From an uncultured Roseovarius sp. (GTDB lineage: Bacteria; Pseudomonadota; Alphaproteobacteria; Rhodobacterales; Rhodobacteraceae): DNA of 64,000 bases. The position numbers were made by a program, and so were the translations under genes. Shown here piece after piece: positions 8,737 to 17,238 of the stretch; the first letter of the stretch is position 1, and every line of letters begins with the position of its first letter. Location of the stretch: contig CANMBU010000003.1 in NCBI GenBank assembly GCA_947496175.1, forward strand, positions 836,334 through 900,333, given 5' to 3'. The notes beneath the pieces are model-generated. The model searched no databases and had not been told where the DNA came from. It saw nothing but the letters and a program-made list of their open reading frames with translations.

Positions 8737-9294
8737 TCACTTGGCTGGGAGAATAACCTGATCGACCACATGGATAACGCCGTTGGATTGCTGCACGTCG
8801 GCGATGGTCACCGAGATCATGCGCCCTTGCTCGTCCTCAAGCATGATCGCATCACCATCATACGTGGCGTTGAGCATGCAACCGCCCAAAGTCGGCACCA
8901 CATGGCTGCCGCCATCATCGTCAATCATGCCTTTGATCGCTGCGCTCATCGCATCTGCGGCCACAACATGACAGGTCAGGACCTGCGTCAGTTGCTCTTT
9001 GGCCTCCGGCTTCAAGAGCGCATCCACCGTGCCTTCGGGCAAAGCAGCAAAAGCATCATTTGTCGGCGCGAAAACCGTAAATGGACCTTCGCCCATCAAG
9101 GTATCGACTAAATCAGCAGCCTTGACAGCCGCCACAAGCGTGGTGTGGTCCGCAGAATTCACCGCGTTCTCGATGATATTCTTGGACGCATACATAGGCG
9201 CCCCACCTACCTCTGGGTTGCCCGCAAAGGCGGCAGACGCCGTGATGGCTAAGTACACCGCAGCAGTCGCGGCTATGGTTTTCAGATCGAACAT
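8737..9294 (-). CDS. Secreted fasciclin (FAS1) domain protein
   Basis: 185 residues. A cleavable signal peptide (first 24 residues, ending SAAFAGN) is followed by one FAS1 domain: NAVNSADHTTLVAAVKAADL, then GPFTVFAPTNDAFAALP (H1 region) and NGVIHVVDQVILP (H2 region, C-terminus). FAS1 proteins mediate adhesion or bind surface ligands. In several bacteria a single-FAS1 gene is paired with a SigK-type sigma and its anti-sigma, as here. Strong Shine-Dalgarno AGGAG before the ATG. Probably a target of the neighbouring sigma factor. Confidence 0.92.
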   Translation of the reverse strand: MFDLKTIAATAAVYLAITASAAFAGNPEVGGAPMYASKNIIENAVNSADHTTLVAAVKAADLVDTLMGEGPFTVFAPTNDAFAALPEGTVDALLKPEAKEQLTQVLTCHVVAADAMSAAIKGMIDDDGGSHVVPTLGGCMLNATYDGDAIMLEDEQGRMISVTIADVQQSNGVIHVVDQVILPAK

Positions 9295-9320
9295 TTGGGT
9301 TTCTCCTCTTTTGACCCGAC

Positions 9321-9339
9321 GTCAGGCCAATTGCCTGAC
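9321..9339. promoter_or_regulatory. Inverted repeat upstream of the fasciclin gene
   Basis: GTCAGGC and GCCTGAC arms (7 bases) separated by five bases, 27-45 bases upstream of the fasciclin ATG. Position suggests an operator or a 5' UTR hairpin; it is just downstream of the possible ECF promoter at 9351-9377. Confidence 0.35.
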
Positions 9340-9350
9340 CACGACAGCAG

Positions 9351-9377
9351 TCACGCGGGCGAAAGGAGAAAGTTTCA
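9351..9377 (-). promoter_or_regulatory. Possible ECF-sigma promoter for the fasciclin gene
   Basis: On the minus strand TGAAAC (9377-9372) and CGTGA (9355-9351) are separated by 16 bases, matching the general ECF layout of an AAC-type -35 and a CGT-type -10. I found no matching pair upstream of the sigma gene itself, so autoregulation from the same motif is not supported. Confidence 0.28.
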
Positions 9378-9400
9378 CCTTAGTGCGATTTTTTTTGAAA

Positions 9401-10093
9401 TCAGACCTCCGACAGCGGTGCTACGGCCAGCACGTCGCCAGTCGGTGCGCCAGTGGGTGACCCACCTAAAGGTTCATCGGAAATTGCCAATACACCACCA
9501 TCAAGCGAGGCCGCTAATTCAGGCGTCACAGGCACCCGCGTCGCGTCATCTTCAGGCAACACACCAAGCGAGACTGGTGGATTATCCCCAGCGATGAGCC
9601 AAAGCTCCAAGGCACGGCCAGAACGCGCTTCACCTTGCTCTCGCTTGATATAAAGCTCTGAGGTCTCGGCGTCATACCCCGCATGCACGACCAAAGCGCC
9701 ATCGTCCGAGGCCATATCAGCGATGTAAACAGGGTTTGCTGGTGGCGACACACCTTGGCCGGGCAGATCCACTGTCAGGAAAAGCGCCGCGACCAACGCC
9801 GCAAGCGCCACAGCACCCAGACCAAACCGTCTCATCCAATTGCCCCGTTGTGGCTCCGTATCCGGGAACAATTGCGCTTTGATCTTGGCGCGCACCCGTG
9901 CAGGCGGCGTTTCCTCGGGAATATCCTCTGCCATCGCCGCAAAATCCTCGGCCCATTGCGCATAGGCCGTGCGCAACGCAGGCTCAAAGGCCAGGCGGGC
10001 TTCAAACGCTGCCGCCTCCTCAGCAGACATGAGGCCCAGCGCGTATTCCGCGGCCAGGGCCTGATCGTCGTCTTTGTCTGCGTCTGCGCTCAT
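9401..10093 (-). CDS. Anti-sigma factor (RskA family)
   Basis: 230 residues. The cytoplasmic N-terminal domain (AAEYALGLMSAEEAAAFEARLA) matches the anti-sigma zinc-finger-like/RskA region; a single membrane helix follows (about residues 88-108, FGLGAVALAALVAALFLTV), then a periplasmic RskA domain (ELYIKREQGEARSGRALELWL and SLGVLPEDD). Known family role: holds its ECF sigma factor at the inner membrane until a periplasmic signal triggers release. The ATG at 10093 overlaps the sigma stop (ATGA at 10090-10093) and is preferred to an ATG 12 bases upstream. Confidence 0.92.
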   Translation of the reverse strand: MSADADKDDDQALAAEYALGLMSAEEAAAFEARLAFEPALRTAYAQWAEDFAAMAEDIPEETPPARVRAKIKAQLFPDTEPQRGNWMRRFGLGAVALAALVAALFLTVDLPGQGVSPPANPVYIADMASDDGALVVHAGYDAETSELYIKREQGEARSGRALELWLIAGDNPPVSLGVLPEDDATRVPVTPELAASLDGGVLAISDEPLGGSPTGAPTGDVLAVAPLSEV

Positions 10094-10635
10094 CGCGACA
10101 GGCACTCCCTTAGTTTCAAAAGGCTGCGCCGCAGCCAGGTTCGCATCGTATTGATCGGCACATCATACCGTTCCGCCAAGTCTGCATAGCTGTCACCTTC
10201 AAGATAGGCGGCCTGCACCGCCTCTGCACGATCCGGTTCCAGCTCGGACATACAGCCCATCAAGCGCGCCCGCTCTCCGGCCTGCACCGCCAGCACCTCT
10301 GGCCCGGGTCCAGCATCAGGCACCGTGTTGATAACCGTCTCTGACAAAGCCTCGGCGCCACCTTTGCGCCGCCGCAACGCATCAATGGCCGCATTTCGAG
10401 CAATCGTGATCACCCAGGTCATTGGACTAAATCCGCCCGCGGCGTAACGGTCCGACTTTTGCCAGATTTTGACATATACTTCCTGCAGAACCTCCTCAGC
10501 CTCAGCGCGAGTCTTCAAGATACGCAAAACAATGCCAAAAAGTTTCGACGAGGTCGCAGCATAAAGCGCATCAAATGCAGCCCGGTCTCCCAGAGCGCAT
10601 TTGGCAATCAGTGTTTCAAGCTCTTTGCGATCCAT
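10090..10635 (-). CDS. ECF RNA polymerase sigma factor, SigK/RpoE-like
   Basis: 181 residues. Sigma-70 region 2 (AAFDALYAATSSKLFGIVLRI, broken by RAEAEEVLQEVYVKIWQ) and region 4 helix-turn-helix (YADLAERYDVPINTMRTWLRR) are clear, with no region 3. Paired with the RskA-type anti-sigma by a four-base overlap. Divergent from cobS across 143 bases. The likely regulon includes the fasciclin gene and perhaps msrB downstream, pointing to a cell-surface oxidative stress response; this is inference from gene order. Confidence 0.95.
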   Translation of the reverse strand: MDRKELETLIAKCALGDRAAFDALYAATSSKLFGIVLRILKTRAEAEEVLQEVYVKIWQKSDRYAAGGFSPMTWVITIARNAAIDALRRRKGGAEALSETVINTVPDAGPGPEVLAVQAGERARLMGCMSELEPDRAEAVQAAYLEGDSYADLAERYDVPINTMRTWLRRSLLKLRECLSR

Positions 10636-10778
10636 TCTTAGCTTCCGCGCCTTGCCTGTAGGAACCTAGGGCGCATCGCGGGGAGCGGCCAGTAAATCTT
10701 TCCCTTTCCCTTGCCCTTCCGAGCGATATGTTGCACAGCGAGACGCAGCGAACAGACGATGATTGAAGGACGAGGCAA

Positions 10779-11765
10779 ATGGCCGACGGCACCATGGACC
10801 GCGATGTGAAACCGACCGAGGAAATCTCGGTCCGTGACATGTTTGGGATTGATACAGACATGACCGTTAAGGGCTTTGCAGAGGCCACGGATCGCGTGCC
10901 TGAGATTGACAGCACGTATAAGTTCGACCCCGACACGACCTTGGCCATTCTGGCTGGTTTTTCTCACAACCGCCGTGTGATGGTCCAGGGATATCACGGG
11001 ACGGGAAAGTCGACTCATATCGAGCAAATCGCGGCACGTCTCAAATGGCCTGCCGTTCGGGTGAATCTCGACAGCCACATCAGCCGGATCGACCTGATCG
11101 GCAAGGATGCGATCAAGCTGCGTGATGGCAAGCAGGTCACTGAATTCCATGAGGGCATATTGCCCTGGGCGCTTCGCAATCCCGTGGCGATTGTGTTTGA
11201 TGAATATGACGCGGGCCGTGCCGATGTGATGTTCGTCATCCAGCGCGTGCTGGAACATGACGGCAAGCTGACACTGCTTGACCAGAACGAAATCATCACC
11301 CCCCACCCCTGTTTCCGCCTTTTTGCCACGGCCAACACAGTCGGTCTGGGCGACACGACCGGACTCTATCACGGGGTGCAACAGATCAACCAGGCCCAGA
11401 TGGACCGGTGGAGCCTTGTGGCGACGCTAAACTACCTGAGCCATGACGCCGAAACGGCGATTGTCATTGCCAAAAACCCTGTGATGAACACCGAGGCCGG
11501 GCGCAAGACCATTGGTCAGATGGTGACGGTCGCGGACCTAACGCGCACGGCCTTTATGAATGGGGATCTCAGTACCGTTATGAGCCCGCGTACCGTGATC
11601 AACTGGGCCCAGAACGCACATATTTTCCGCGATGTCGGCTATGCTTTCCGGCTGACATTTATGAACAAATGCGATGAGCTGGAGCGCCAGACCGTGGCGG
11701 AGTTTTATCAGCGCTGTTTTGACGAGGAACTACCGGAAAGTGCTGCGAGCACGAGTTTGGGGTGA
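10779..11765 (+). CDS. cobS: Cobaltochelatase subunit CobS (AAA+ ATPase)
   Basis: 328 residues, the usual length. AAA+ ATPase with Walker A GYHGTGKS at residues 71-78, Walker [12 protein letters not shown] and sensor region [13 protein letters not shown]. With CobT and CobN it inserts cobalt into hydrogenobyrinic acid a,c-diamide in the aerobic cobalamin pathway. Shine-Dalgarno AAGGACGAGG lies before the ATG. CobT follows after a short convergent gene; cobN is not in the window. Confidence 0.97.
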   Translation: MADGTMDRDVKPTEEISVRDMFGIDTDMTVKGFAEATDRVPEIDSTYKFDPDTTLAILAGFSHNRRVMVQGYHGTGKSTHIEQIAARLKWPAVRVNLDSHISRIDLIGKDAIKLRDGKQVTEFHEGILPWALRNPVAIVFDEYDAGRADVMFVIQRVLEHDGKLTLLDQNEIITPHPCFRLFATANTVGLGDTTGLYHGVQQINQAQMDRWSLVATLNYLSHDAETAIVIAKNPVMNTEAGRKTIGQMVTVADLTRTAFMNGDLSTVMSPRTVINWAQNAHIFRDVGYAFRLTFMNKCDELERQTVAEFYQRCFDEELPESAASTSLG

Positions 11766-11781
11766 GGACGTGGGCGAAGCA

Positions 11782-12021
11782 CTAGGTCTTTTGAAGGTCG
11801 CTGATAGCTGTTTCAAGGGCTTCCAGACGCTGATCATGCCCACCCATGTTGCCCGCAAGCATTGTTACGATGTATGTGAGGCCGTCGATGCGCAGGTTTA
11901 CTTCATCAAACCGCTCATCAACCTCATCAAAGCGCTCATCCACTTTTGCAAAGCCGTCTTTCATCTCTTTGCGCATCTCGCGCAGCAGCTGGATTGTGTG
12001 ATTTTCCGTGTTGTCCGCCAT
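11782..12021 (-). CDS. Small coiled-coil protein between cobS and cobT
   Basis: 79 residues from the ATG at 12021, which has AGG upstream; a longer frame reaches 12072. Almost entirely heptad-like helix: QLLREMRKEMKDGFAKVDER, with the near repeat ERFDEVDERFDEVNLRIDG, and a C-terminal DQRLEALETAISDLQK. Proteins of this kind are widespread in alphaproteobacteria with no known role. It runs against cobS and cobT, so it is not part of the chelatase operon. Confidence 0.7.
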   Translation of the reverse strand: MADNTENHTIQLLREMRKEMKDGFAKVDERFDEVDERFDEVNLRIDGLTYIVTMLAGNMGGHDQRLEALETAISDLQKT

Positions 12022-12136
12022 CAGGGCACCTCGTCTTTCAAGAAAGATAGTCATCCGCCCGGACCATTGCAAACCTGCACTTAAAACTTGATTAACAACT
12101 GGACTTCACCCCAACCCGCCTCCATTTTCCAGAGTC

Positions 12137-14014
12137 ATGACCAAACCCACCGACAACCCTGCTGATCCGTTCAAGAAAGCGCTCGCCGAGGCCACAAAGG
12201 TTCTCGCCGATGATGCTGAACTGAGCGTGACTTACTCCGTCGATCCTGCCGGGTTGTCAGGCGACACAATGCGCTTGCCGCAGGTGAGCCGCCGGATGAC
12301 CCGGGATGAGGTTTTGCAAGCGCGCGGCACAGCCGATGCGCTGGCTATGCGGCACAAGTATCATGATGAAGGTCTGCATACCCGCTATTGCCCTCCCGGC
12401 GAGATGGCGCGGGATCTTTATGAAGCGATGGAAACCGCCCGCTGCGAGGCGATGGGCGCGCGCGACATGCCGGGCACGCATAGCAATATCGACGCCAAAA
12501 TCGGTGCCGAGGCGTTGCGCAAGGGCTATGATCAGATCAAGGATGCCACAGAGGCGCCTTTGGCCACGGCTGCGGGCTATCTCATCCGGCATCTGGCCAC
12601 GGGCCGCGACCTTCCCGAAGGTGCCAACAACGTCATGGAACTTTGGCAAGGTTTTATCGAGGATCAGGCCGGCGGGACACTTGAAGATCTGCAAGCAAAG
12701 CTATCGGATCAAACGGAATTTGCACGATTTGCGCGTCAGATTATTGATGATCTGGGCTATGGGGATCAGCTTGGTGATGACCCTGACTCGATAGATGACG
12801 AGCAGGAAAACGAGGCCGAGCAAGAGACCGAACAGGATGACGAGCCGGAAAGCACCGGCGACGATGACAGCGACGAATCCGAAGCCGACGCCGACCCTGA
12901 GCAAAGCCAGGAAGATCAGCAGGACGAAGCCCAGGCCCAGGTCAGCATGGATGACATGGCTGACGAGGAAATGGGCGACGAAACCGAGATGCCCGAGGGC
13001 GAGGCCCCGCTAGAGCCGCCTCCGCCGCAGCCCATTTCGGATGCTGATCCCGACTATGCCGTCTATAACATTGGTTTTGATGAAGAAATCCATGCCGAAG
13101 ACCTGGCAGAATCCGTCGAGCTGGAACGTCTGCGCGCCTATCTCGACCAACAGTTAGAGCCGCTCAAGGGCGCGGTGAGTCGTCTAGCCAACAAGTTGCA
13201 ACGTCGCCTGCAGGCACAGCAGAACCGCTCATGGGAGTTTGACCGCGAAGAGGGCATTCTGGATGCTGGCCGCCTAGCGCGTGTGGTGGCCAACCCCACG
13301 ACGCCTTTGAGCTTCAAGGTGGAGAAAGACACCGAGTTCCGCGACACGGTGGTCACGCTACTTCTGGACAATTCAGGCTCGATGCGCGGACGACCGATTT
13401 CCATCGCAGCCATCTGCGCCGATGTCCTGTCGCGGACCTTGGAGCGGTGCAATGTGAAGGTCGAGGTTCTGGGCTTCACAACGCGCGCCTGGAAAGGCGG
13501 GCAAAGCCGCGAGACCTGGCTCAATGAGGGCCGTCCGCAACTGCCCGGACGTCTGAACGACTTGCGTCACATCATCTACAAATCCGCCGACGCACCGATG
13601 CGCCGGACCCGCACCAATCTGGGCCTGATGATGAAAGAGGGGCTGCTCAAGGAAAACATCGACGGCGAGGCGCTGGAATGGGCGCACAGACGTCTGGTGA
13701 ACCGCCGCGAGGCGCGCAAAATCCTGATGGTGATCTCAGATGGTGCGCCGGTAGACGACTCAACTTTGTCCGTTAACCCCGCGAATTATCTGGAAAAACA
13801 CCTGCGCGATGTGATCTCGATGGTGGAAAAGCGCCGCCAGGTCGAACTCTTGGCGATTGGCATCGGCCATGACGTGACGCGCTACTATCAGCGCGCCGTT
13901 ACGATCACTGACGCGGATCAACTGGCCGGTGCGATGACCGAACAGCTGGCAGCCCTCTTTGACAGCGATCCACGTGCGCGGGCTCGGGTGATGGGCATGC
14001 GCAAGGCGGGGTAG
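12137..14014 (+). CDS. cobT: Cobaltochelatase subunit CobT
   Basis: 625 residues. N-terminal CobT domain, a long acidic linker (about residues 220-300, runs of Glu/Asp/Gln), and a C-terminal von Willebrand A domain with MIDAS motif DNSGSMRG near residue 413 and [10 protein letters not shown] near 540. It forms the AAA+ chaperone-like complex with CobS that drives cobalt insertion by CobN. Acidic linker and length are normal for the family. Confidence 0.97.
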   Translation: MTKPTDNPADPFKKALAEATKVLADDAELSVTYSVDPAGLSGDTMRLPQVSRRMTRDEVLQARGTADALAMRHKYHDEGLHTRYCPPGEMARDLYEAMETARCEAMGARDMPGTHSNIDAKIGAEALRKGYDQIKDATEAPLATAAGYLIRHLATGRDLPEGANNVMELWQGFIEDQAGGTLEDLQAKLSDQTEFARFARQIIDDLGYGDQLGDDPDSIDDEQENEAEQETEQDDEPESTGDDDSDESEADADPEQSQEDQQDEAQAQVSMDDMADEEMGDETEMPEGEAPLEPPPPQPISDADPDYAVYNIGFDEEIHAEDLAESVELERLRAYLDQQLEPLKGAVSRLANKLQRRLQAQQNRSWEFDREEGILDAGRLARVVANPTTPLSFKVEKDTEFRDTVVTLLLDNSGSMRGRPISIAAICADVLSRTLERCNVKVEVLGFTTRAWKGGQSRETWLNEGRPQLPGRLNDLRHIIYKSADAPMRRTRTNLGLMMKEGLLKENIDGEALEWAHRRLVNRREARKILMVISDGAPVDDSTLSVNPANYLEKHLRDVISMVEKRRQVELLAIGIGHDVTRYYQRAVTITDADQLAGAMTEQLAALFDSDPRARARVMGMRKAG

Positions 14015-14066
14015 GATGTCTTCAATTTGGCGACGTCACACGTATCCGCCAAGACTTAAGCGGAAT

Positions 14067-14112
14067 TGATCGTCTGTTTCGTCGGTCCTTCTTTTAGAGG
14101 GCCGAACGATCA
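14067..14112 (+). terminator. Interrupted stem-loop after cobT
   Basis: Outer arms TGATCGT (14067-14073) and ACGATCA (14106-14112) are perfect; inner arms TCGGTCC and GGGCCGA pair with one G-T. An eight-base bulge separates them on the left side. It lies 53 bases after the cobT stop. No T-run follows, so it is a weak terminator candidate. The rest of 14015-14234 holds nothing else I can identify. Confidence 0.3.
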
Positions 14113-14234
14113 GCTTTGCAAAAATGGCACGTCAATTCTTAGCTTTTCATTTTAGAGTCTTTGTCCTTGAAATTCTTGGCAAATCAGCTCCAAGTTTACC
14201 CCCTATGATTGAATAGCGAGCAAGGATTAAACTC

Positions 14235-14621
14235 TTGGAAAAACCTGTAACTCTTTGTCTGATTGCAACTCTTGCGTTGTCAGCCTGCGCCGGGCGTGCC
14301 CCCAATCCAGTGGAAACGGTGCAAAAGGGCGACGCTGACCTCAGCTGTTCTGAATTGCGCACAGAGATCAACACAAACACAAACACGCTTCAGGCCCTCA
14401 GAAAAGAACAGGGCGACAAGGCGGCAAAAAACGCAGTCGCGGGTGTAACAGGAGCGTTTTTGCTCGTTCCGTTATTCTTTATTGATGCGAAAGGCGCAGC
14501 TGGCGAAGAGGCCCGCGCGCTTCAAAACCGCAACCATGGCCTTGTGACACGCTACAACAACAAACAGTGTCAGCCGAAGATCGTCTTCAAAGAAGTAGAA
14601 GAGGCTGAACCGGAAGAGTAA
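14235..14621 (+). CDS. Small lipoprotein with one membrane helix
   Basis: 128 residues from a TTG start at 14235, chosen because AAGGA lies nine bases upstream and no in-frame ATG is available. Lipobox LSAC with Cys18 (PVTLCLIATLALSACAG). The middle has a hydrophobic stretch (VAGVTGAFLLVPLFFID); the C-terminus is acidic. Contains two further Cys. Related small lipoproteins in alphaproteobacteria are uncharacterised. Followed after about 110 bases by an aminopeptidase gene. Confidence 0.72.
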   Translation: MEKPVTLCLIATLALSACAGRAPNPVETVQKGDADLSCSELRTEINTNTNTLQALRKEQGDKAAKNAVAGVTGAFLLVPLFFIDAKGAAGEEARALQNRNHGLVTRYNNKQCQPKIVFKEVEEAEPEE

Positions 14622-14729
14622 GTCGGCAAGGGTCGCGACCACCAAACTGGGCATCCCCACCCCCTGATGGGGATGCATATCTGGAAAACGCCCGTTGATC
14701 TGCTCTCCGAGCTTCTCTAGCACTAGGGC

Positions 14730-16553
14730 ATGACCCAGACCCCTGATACCGTTTTTCAATCCTTCATAGAAACCGCCTCTCCCGATCAGGGTCCGCCTCG
14801 GTTGGAAAAACTGCGTGATGTGATGCGGTCTGAGGGGATTGACGGATTCATGATCCCCCGTGCCGATGCGCATCAGGGAGAATATGTCGCCCCCTGCGAT
14901 GACAGGTTGGCCTATGTCACAGGGTTCACCGGCTCAGCCGGGTTTTGCATTGCCTTGCAGGACCGCGCCGGCGTGTTCGTGGATGGCCGTTACCGCACAC
15001 AGGTGCGCGCGCAGGTGGACACGGGAACTTTCACACCGGTGAACTGGCCCGAGACCAGACCCGCCGCCTGGCTCAAAGACGCGCTGCCGCAAGGGGGCAA
15101 AATCGGGTTTGATCCCTGGCTTTACACACCCGAACAGGTACAGGCGATTGAGACAGAGCTGAATAACACCAAGGTGACGCTTGTCGCATGCGAGAACCTT
15201 GTCGATCGCATCTGGCCGGATCGCCCGACCCCGCCCAAAGGGGCGGTGCGCGTCTATCCCGAAGCGCTGGCGGGCTATACCCATGCAGAAAAACGCACAG
15301 AGCTGGCCAAAACGCTGCAAGAGGCCGGGCACAAGGCCGCGGTGATCACGCTGACAGACTCGCTGGCCTGGCTTTTGAACATCCGCGGCAGCGACATTCC
15401 CCGCAACCCGGTGGCGCATGGCTTTGCCATTCTGAAAGACAACGGCAAGGTGGCGCTGTTCATTGACCCGTCCAAGCTGAATGATGTGGTACGGACGCAT
15501 TTGGGCAACGACGTTGAAATTGCCCCACCTGATGATTTCACCAAGACGCTTTCCACCCTCGCCGGTCCCGTGCGCGTGGACAAATCCAGCGCGCCAAAGG
15601 CGGTTCTGGACGCGCTGGTCGACGCTGATGTGGGGCATGTGTTTGGCGATGATCCCTGCGTTCTGCCCAAGGCGCGCAAGACCAAGGCCGAGATTGCGGC
15701 GACCACCGAAGCGCATCTGCGTGACGCCGCCGCGATGTGCACCTTCCTGAGTTGGTTTGACACGCAAGCGCCGGGCACGATCACCGAAATCGACGTGGTG
15801 CGCAAACTTGAGGCGTGCAGGCGCGACACTGGCCAACTTTTGGATATCAGTTTCGAAGCCATCGCAGGTTCCGGTCCCCATGGCGCCCTGCCCCATTACC
15901 GCGTGTCCGAGACCAGCAATCGCACCCTGCAGGAGGGCGAGCTTTTGGTGCTCGACAGCGGTGGTCAGTATGAAGACGGCACCACCGACATCACCCGCAC
16001 GCTTCCTATTGGAACACCGGGTGAAGACGAACGCGCCGCCTATACCCGTGTTCTGCAAGGCATGATTGCCATGAGCCGCTTGCGCTGGCCCAAGGGGCTG
16101 GCGGGGCGAGACCTCGACGTAATTGCGCGCTATCCTCTTTGGACCGCCGGGCAAGACTATGACCACGGCACGGGTCACGGCGTTGGCGTGCATCTGTGCG
16201 TGCATGAAGGACCGCAGCGGCTCTCGCGGGTCTCCTCCGTGCCGTTTGAACCGGGCATGATTGTCTCCAACGAGCCGGGCTACTACCGGGAAGGCGCGTT
16301 TGGCATTCGTATCGAGAACATTGTTTACGTGACCGAGGCCCCACCCCTGCCCGGCGCGGATGCCCGTGATTTCCTGGCCTTTGAGACGCTGAGTTTCGTG
16401 CCCATAGACACGAGGCTGATCAACGCAGGCTGGCTGAGCCGGGAAGAACGTGACTGGCTCAATGCCTATCACACCGCCTGTCGGGAAAAGGTCGCGCCGC
16501 GCGTAACCGGTGCTGTGCGCGAATGGCTTCTGGCGGCGACCGAACCGCTATGA
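14730..16553 (+). CDS. Xaa-Pro aminopeptidase (aminopeptidase P family, M24B)
   Basis: 607 residues, the long three-domain form. Two creatinase-like N-terminal domains (DGFMIPRADAHQGEYVAP, then AVITLTDSLAWLLNIRGSDI) precede the pita-bread catalytic domain. Dinuclear metal ligands are visible as the two Asp in LVLDSGGQYEDGTTDITRT, His in GHGTGHGVGVHLCVHEG, and the two Glu in SNEPGYYREGAFGIRIEN. It removes N-terminal residues ahead of proline. No signal peptide, so cytoplasmic. Confidence 0.95.
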   Translation: MTQTPDTVFQSFIETASPDQGPPRLEKLRDVMRSEGIDGFMIPRADAHQGEYVAPCDDRLAYVTGFTGSAGFCIALQDRAGVFVDGRYRTQVRAQVDTGTFTPVNWPETRPAAWLKDALPQGGKIGFDPWLYTPEQVQAIETELNNTKVTLVACENLVDRIWPDRPTPPKGAVRVYPEALAGYTHAEKRTELAKTLQEAGHKAAVITLTDSLAWLLNIRGSDIPRNPVAHGFAILKDNGKVALFIDPSKLNDVVRTHLGNDVEIAPPDDFTKTLSTLAGPVRVDKSSAPKAVLDALVDADVGHVFGDDPCVLPKARKTKAEIAATTEAHLRDAAAMCTFLSWFDTQAPGTITEIDVVRKLEACRRDTGQLLDISFEAIAGSGPHGALPHYRVSETSNRTLQEGELLVLDSGGQYEDGTTDITRTLPIGTPGEDERAAYTRVLQGMIAMSRLRWPKGLAGRDLDVIARYPLWTAGQDYDHGTGHGVGVHLCVHEGPQRLSRVSSVPFEPGMIVSNEPGYYREGAFGIRIENIVYVTEAPPLPGADARDFLAFETLSFVPIDTRLINAGWLSREERDWLNAYHTACREKVAPRVTGAVREWLLAATEPL

Positions 16554-16618
16554 CATAGTTCTGTGACACCGATGGGTGACAACAGACCAAGACACGCACG
16601 ACCGGGGAAGGAAAACGC

Positions 16619-16960
16619 ATGACAAAGATCACGATCACAAAAGCAACAGGCACCTGGAGCGTCCGAGCCGGCGGCGCTGTTTTGGGGGAATCCAAAGACG
16701 CGCTGGTGCTGAGTGAAGGCAATTTGCCGGACGTGATCTATTTCCCGCGCAGTGATGTCGCCATGGCGTTTCTGGATGCCACCGATCACAGCAGCCACTG
16801 CCCGCATAAGGGCGATGCGAGCTATTTTTCCATCGTGACCAAAAGCGAGACGATTGAGAACGCCGCGTGGAGCTATGAGGCCCCCAAAGACGACGTGGCG
16901 CGGATCAAAGACCACCTGGCGTTTTATGCCAGCGACAAGGTGACCGTGGAGGAAATTTGA
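16619..16960 (+). CDS. DUF427 domain protein
   Basis: 113 residues, a single DUF427 domain: VIYFPRSDVAMAFLDATDH, SHCPHKGDASYFSI and AAWSYEAPKDDVARIKDHLA are family patterns. The conserved CPHKG and AWSYE segments are intact. Biochemical role unknown. Confidence 0.9.
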   Translation: MTKITITKATGTWSVRAGGAVLGESKDALVLSEGNLPDVIYFPRSDVAMAFLDATDHSSHCPHKGDASYFSIVTKSETIENAAWSYEAPKDDVARIKDHLAFYASDKVTVEEI

Positions 16961-17019
16961 GGGCACCGCCCCAGGGAATGACGGCTGTTTGGGACGGAGC
17001 GGACGTTGAGTTCAGCCAT

Positions 17020-17154
17020 GCCAGCGACGGGCCGGGGGGCGGCGCGTCTGCCCAAAGGTCTAGAGCCCTTGATGCCCGCCAAGCACATCCACAGAATAAT
17101 CGACGCGAATACGTCAGCCAAAGCGACGGCCCATCGGGCCGGTCCGTCGCTGGC
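17020..17154. repeat. Element bounded by 16-base inverted repeats
   Basis: Left copy GCCAGCGACGGGCCGG at 17020-17035; right copy at 17139-17154 is its reverse complement with one mismatch. The right side also forms a local hairpin, AGCGACGG (17122-17129) with CCGTCGCT (17144-17151). Minus-strand frames across it give a short peptide with one hydrophobic stretch (WAVALADVFASIILWMCLAG), which could be a real small gene or chance. The 278-base gap 16961-17238 contains nothing else I can assign. Confidence 0.45.
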
Positions 17155-17238
17155 ACGGCGGGCCTGCGGCCCTTGATTCCGTGCCTTCCGGGGCAATGAA
17201 GCTCTGTTTACGTTGAGCTCAAAAACCCGGCACGCCCC

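Noticed and set aside
14934-16472. Long 512-codon frame antisense to the aminopeptidase gene
   Set aside because: Lies wholly inside a well-recognised gene on the other strand; arises from GC-rich third positions.
16957-17199. 80-codon plus-strand frame after the DUF427 gene
   Set aside because: Low complexity and falls across the inverted-repeat element; no Shine-Dalgarno.
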